Origin: Gammaproteobacteria bacterium
Lineage (GTDB): Bacteria > Pseudomonadota > Gammaproteobacteria > Immundisolibacterales > Immundisolibacteraceae
Direction: 5' to 3'
Assembly: GCA_003526065.1 (NCBI GenBank)
Contig: DQBD01000197.1
Coordinates: forward strand, 765 to 9,167
DNA length: 8,403 nt
A program made the translations under genes and the position numbers. Positions 6,111 through 8,403 of this stretch are shown here, in pieces (within the stretch, counting starts at the first letter, position 1; each line of letters starts with the position of its first letter). Below the pieces are notes generated by a model. The model made no database searches. It worked only from the letters and a program-made list of their open reading frames with translations, and had not been told where the DNA came from.

Positions 6111-7088
6111 GTGATGCGACGTCTGGCGCTGACCGTCGGCGAACCGGCCGGTATCGGACCGGACATCTGCCTGGAGGTCGCCCGCCAGCCGCCGGCGGGG
6201 GTGGCGATCACGCTGATCGGCGACATCACGCTGCTGCGCGCACGGGCCTCGCAGCTCGGATACGAAGTCAGCCTGGTACCGCTTGCGCCCGGCGTCCCCG
6301 CCGCGTCGCTGCCGAACACCGTGTCGGTCCGGCACGTACCGCTGGCGCGGCTGCCCGACGCCGGCCGGCCGCTGCCCGTCAATGCCCCGGCGCTGCTCGA
6401 AACACTCAACGTCGCGGTCAGTGGCTGTCTGGACGGACACTTCGATGGGCTGGTCACCGCGCCGCTCGACAAAGGGGTCATCTGCGATGCGGGCGTGCCG
6501 TTTAGCGGCCACACCGAATACCTGGCCGGGCGCACCGGCACGGAGCAGGTGGTGATGCTCCTGGTGGCCGGCGCGCTGCGCGTGGCACTGGCCACCACCC
6601 ACCTGCCGCTGCGCCAGGTGCCCGACGCCCTGAGCGTATCGGGTCTGACCGGCACTGTACGCATCCTCGCGCACGACCTGCGCCGGCGCTTTGGCATCGC
6701 CCGGCCCCACATCGCGGTGTGTGGCCTGAACCCGCATGCCGGCGAACGTGGCCATTTGGGGCGCGAGGAAATCGACGTCATCGCACCCGCCATCGCCGCC
6801 GCCGTTGCCGAAGGCATCGACGTCACCGGCCCGCTGCCGGCCGACACCCTGTTCACCCCATCACGACTCGAACCGTTCGACGCGGTGCTGGCCATGTACC
6901 ACGACCAGGGGCTGCCCACACTCAAGTACGCCGGCTTCGGCCAGGCGGTGAACGTCACCCTTGGCCTGCCGATCGTGCGCACCTCGGTCGATCACGGTAC
7001 CGCCTACGACCTGGCCGGAAGCGGCCGTGCCAACGCCGGCAGCCTGCGTGCCGCGCTTGATCTGGCGGCGACGCTGGGCACCGGCTGA
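6111..7088 (+). CDS. pdxA: 4-hydroxythreonine-4-phosphate dehydrogenase PdxA
   Basis: PdxA oxidises 4-phosphohydroxy-L-threonine with NAD(P). The product decarboxylates to 3-amino-1-hydroxyacetone phosphate, which PdxJ condenses with deoxyxylulose phosphate in pyridoxal 5'-phosphate synthesis. The protein has 325 residues, close to E. coli PdxA (329). Family blocks are GEPAGIGPD (N-terminus), TAPLDKGVICDAG, FSGHTEYLA, ALATTHLPLR, VCGLNPHAGE, GPLPADTLF, AVLAMYHDQGLPTLKY, and RTSVDHGTAYDLAG. The three histidines that bind the divalent metal are His164, His209 and His264 (counted from the GTG). The start is GTG at 6111 or the ATG immediately after it at 6114; both are compatible with the family, and neither has a strong ribosome site. 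The stop overlaps the rsmA start by one base (TGATG), so the two are probably translationally coupled. Confidence 0.97.
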   Translation: MMRRLALTVGEPAGIGPDICLEVARQPPAGVAITLIGDITLLRARASQLGYEVSLVPLAPGVPAASLPNTVSVRHVPLARLPDAGRPLPVNAPALLETLNVAVSGCLDGHFDGLVTAPLDKGVICDAGVPFSGHTEYLAGRTGTEQVVMLLVAGALRVALATTHLPLRQVPDALSVSGLTGTVRILAHDLRRRFGIARPHIAVCGLNPHAGERGHLGREEIDVIAPAIAAAVAEGIDVTGPLPADTLFTPSRLEPFDAVLAMYHDQGLPTLKYAGFGQAVNVTLGLPIVRTSVDHGTAYDLAGSGRANAGSLRAALDLAATLGTG

Positions 7089-7852
7089 TGCACGCACCGC
7101 GCAAGCGTTTCGGCCAGAATTTTCTGCACGACCCGGCAACCATCGGCCGCATCGTGGCGGCACTGGACCCACGCCCGGGCGAACACCTGGTGGAAATTGG
7201 CCCTGGGCGCGGCGCCCTCACCGCGCCCGTGCTGGCGCGTACGCAGGCACTGACCGCCATCGAGCTGGACCGCGACCTGGCCGTGGACCTGACCGAACGC
7301 TTCCAGGACGACGGCCTGCACCTGATCGGCGCGGATGCGCTGCGATTCGACTTTTCCACCTTGGCGACAGCCGGCCAGCGGCTGCGCGTGTTCGGCAACC
7401 TGCCGTACAACATCTCCTCGCCCCTGCTGTTTCATCTGCTGACGTACCGCCAGGCGATCGCCGACATGCTGTTCATGCTGCAGCGCGAAGTCGTCGACCG
7501 CATCGTCGCCTCGCCCGGTGACGCCGACTACGGCCGGCTGTCGGTGATGATCCAGTACGCCTGCGCCGCCGAAGCGCTGTTCGTGGTGTCGCCAGGCGCC
7601 TTCTTTCCACCGCCGAAAGTGCATTCGCGCATGCTGCAGCTGACGCCCTACGTCACCCTGCCGCATCCCGCCACCGACGAGAGGCGGCTCTCTGACCTGG
7701 TTCAGCGGGCCTTCGCTCAGCGACGCAAGACCCTGCGCAACAGCGTCGGCACGTTGGTCACCGCTGCCCAGTTCGCGGCGGCCGGCATCGACCCCGGCCT
7801 GCGCCCGGAACGGCTGTCGGTGGCCGACTTCGTGCGCCTGGCCAACAGCTGA
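7088..7852 (+). CDS. rsmA: 16S rRNA dimethyladenosine transferase RsmA (KsgA)
   Basis: RsmA uses SAM to dimethylate two adjacent adenosines (A1518 and A1519 in E. coli numbering) in helix 45 of 16S rRNA, late in 30S assembly. Loss of this activity gives kasugamycin resistance in E. coli. The protein has 254 residues, slightly shorter than E. coli (273). It has RKRFGQNFLHD at residues 5-15 (motif X), the SAM-binding loop VEIGPGRGALT at 35-45, AIELDRDL (acidic residue binding the ribose), GADALRFDF, and the catalytic NLPYN at 104-108 followed by ISSPLLFHLL. The C-terminal helical domain carries PPPKVHS and the family block FAQRRKTLRNS. The ATG overlaps the pdxA stop. Only 6 bases separate it from rsmE. 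Confidence 0.97.
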   Translation: MHAPRKRFGQNFLHDPATIGRIVAALDPRPGEHLVEIGPGRGALTAPVLARTQALTAIELDRDLAVDLTERFQDDGLHLIGADALRFDFSTLATAGQRLRVFGNLPYNISSPLLFHLLTYRQAIADMLFMLQREVVDRIVASPGDADYGRLSVMIQYACAAEALFVVSPGAFFPPPKVHSRMLQLTPYVTLPHPATDERRLSDLVQRAFAQRRKTLRNSVGTLVTAAQFAAAGIDPGLRPERLSVADFVRLANS

Positions 7853-7858
7853 ACGGTC

Positions 7859-8403
7859 ATGCGAATTCCGCGTCTTTTCATCGACCAGCCACTGCACTGC
7901 GGCGAACCGGTAACGCTCGACCGCCGCACCCACGATCACGCGATCAAGGTGCTGCGCCTGCGCTCCGGTGACCGTCTGGTTTTATTCAACGGGCGCGGCG
8001 GCGAGTTTTCCGCCACCCTGGTGCCTGGCGCCGACCGGACGACACTGCAGGCCATGGTCGGCGAGTTCACCCCCGACAGGACCGAATCGCCCCTCACCGT
8101 GCGCCTGCTGCAGGGCATCTCGCGCGGGGAACGCATGGACTACGCCCTGCAAAAGGCCGTCGAGCTCGGGGTCGGCGAGATCGTGCCGTTGGTCACTGAA
8201 CGCACCGTGGCGCGCCTGACCGCAGAACGCGAGGCACGGCGCCTGGCCCACTGGCGCGGGGTGGTATTGGCGGCGTGTGAGCAAAGCGGACGCACACGCC
8301 TGCCGCCGGTAGCCGAGCCGCGTTCGCTGGCGGCGCACCTGGCGCAGCCGCTCGACGGCGCCGGGGTACTGCTTGATCCGCGGGCCGGACAGGCGCTGAT
8401 GCA
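7859..8403 (+). CDS. rsmE: 16S rRNA (uracil-1498-N3)-methyltransferase RsmE (partial, runs off the right edge)
   Basis: RsmE methylates N3 of U1498 (E. coli numbering) in helix 44 of 16S rRNA, near the decoding centre, using SAM. The window holds 181 codons with no stop. The protein begins MRIPRLFID. It has the N-terminal PUA-like RNA-binding domain (about 1-70, with HAIKVLRLRSGDRLVLFNG), then the start of the SPOUT methyltransferase domain with SRGERMDYALQKAVELGV (88-105), PLVTERTVARL, and AACEQSGRTRLPPV (138-151). These all match E. coli RsmE blocks. The knotted SAM-binding part (LLIGPEGG in the family) lies beyond the window. The start is ATG at 7859, 6 bases after the rsmA stop, with only a weak purine-rich GAACGG before it. 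It is probably the distal part of the lptD-surA-pdxA-rsmA operon. Confidence 0.95.
   Translation, partial: MRIPRLFIDQPLHCGEPVTLDRRTHDHAIKVLRLRSGDRLVLFNGRGGEFSATLVPGADRTTLQAMVGEFTPDRTESPLTVRLLQGISRGERMDYALQKAVELGVGEIVPLVTERTVARLTAEREARRLAHWRGVVLAACEQSGRTRLPPVAEPRSLAAHLAQPLDGAGVLLDPRAGQALM

Noticed and set aside
5915..6982. 355-codon minus-strand open frame opposite pdxA
   Set aside because: The Ser/Arg/Thr/Pro-rich, low-complexity translation is typical of a shadow frame, while the sense strand encodes a full-length, well-conserved PdxA.
7004..7939. 311-codon minus-strand open frame opposite rsmA
   Set aside because: It is a shadow of rsmA, with no family resemblance and no room for its own promoter or ribosome site.

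Overview
This window is about two-thirds G+C and carries a conserved housekeeping block of a Gram-negative gammaproteobacterium. Three things support that placement: the lptD-surA-pdxA-rsmA gene order, a four-cysteine LptD, and an E. coli-type RppH, HemX and HemY. The sequence does not fix the genus. Every protein gene is recognisable and intact, apart from the two cut by the window edges (hemY and rsmE).

Left part, minus strand (1-1614): rppH (RNA pyrophosphohydrolase), hemX and hemY (partial) read leftwards as a tight unit. There are 8 bases between rppH and hemX and a 4-base ATGA overlap between hemX and hemY. In many gammaproteobacteria hemX and hemY follow hemC and hemD. Here the gene directly upstream is rppH.

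Middle (1615-2406): a 123-base divergent spacer separates rppH from a plus-strand HAD subfamily IB phosphatase. A HAD phosphatase next to rppH also occurs in Pseudomonas, where the equivalent protein has been linked to histidinol-phosphate dephosphorylation.

Right part, plus strand (2407-8403): a 149-base spacer with a candidate extended -10 promoter and several potential hairpins leads into lptD (LPS transport), surA (periplasmic chaperone/prolyl isomerase), pdxA (pyridoxal phosphate synthesis), rsmA (16S rRNA dimethyladenosine transferase) and rsmE (16S rRNA m3U1498 methyltransferase, partial). These genes are separated by 25 bases or less, or overlap, so they probably form one operon. SurA helps fold outer-membrane proteins including LptD, which gives lptD-surA a functional link. 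The two rRNA methyltransferases at the end form a ribosome-maturation pair, and rsmE sits where apaG lies in E. coli.

I saw no mobile element, CRISPR array, tRNA or rRNA, phage gene or defence gene, and no evidence of a new biological system. The points most worth a second look are the structured leader and non-ATG start of lptD, the rppH-hemX-hemY linkage, the rsmA-rsmE adjacency, and the substrate of the HAD phosphatase.
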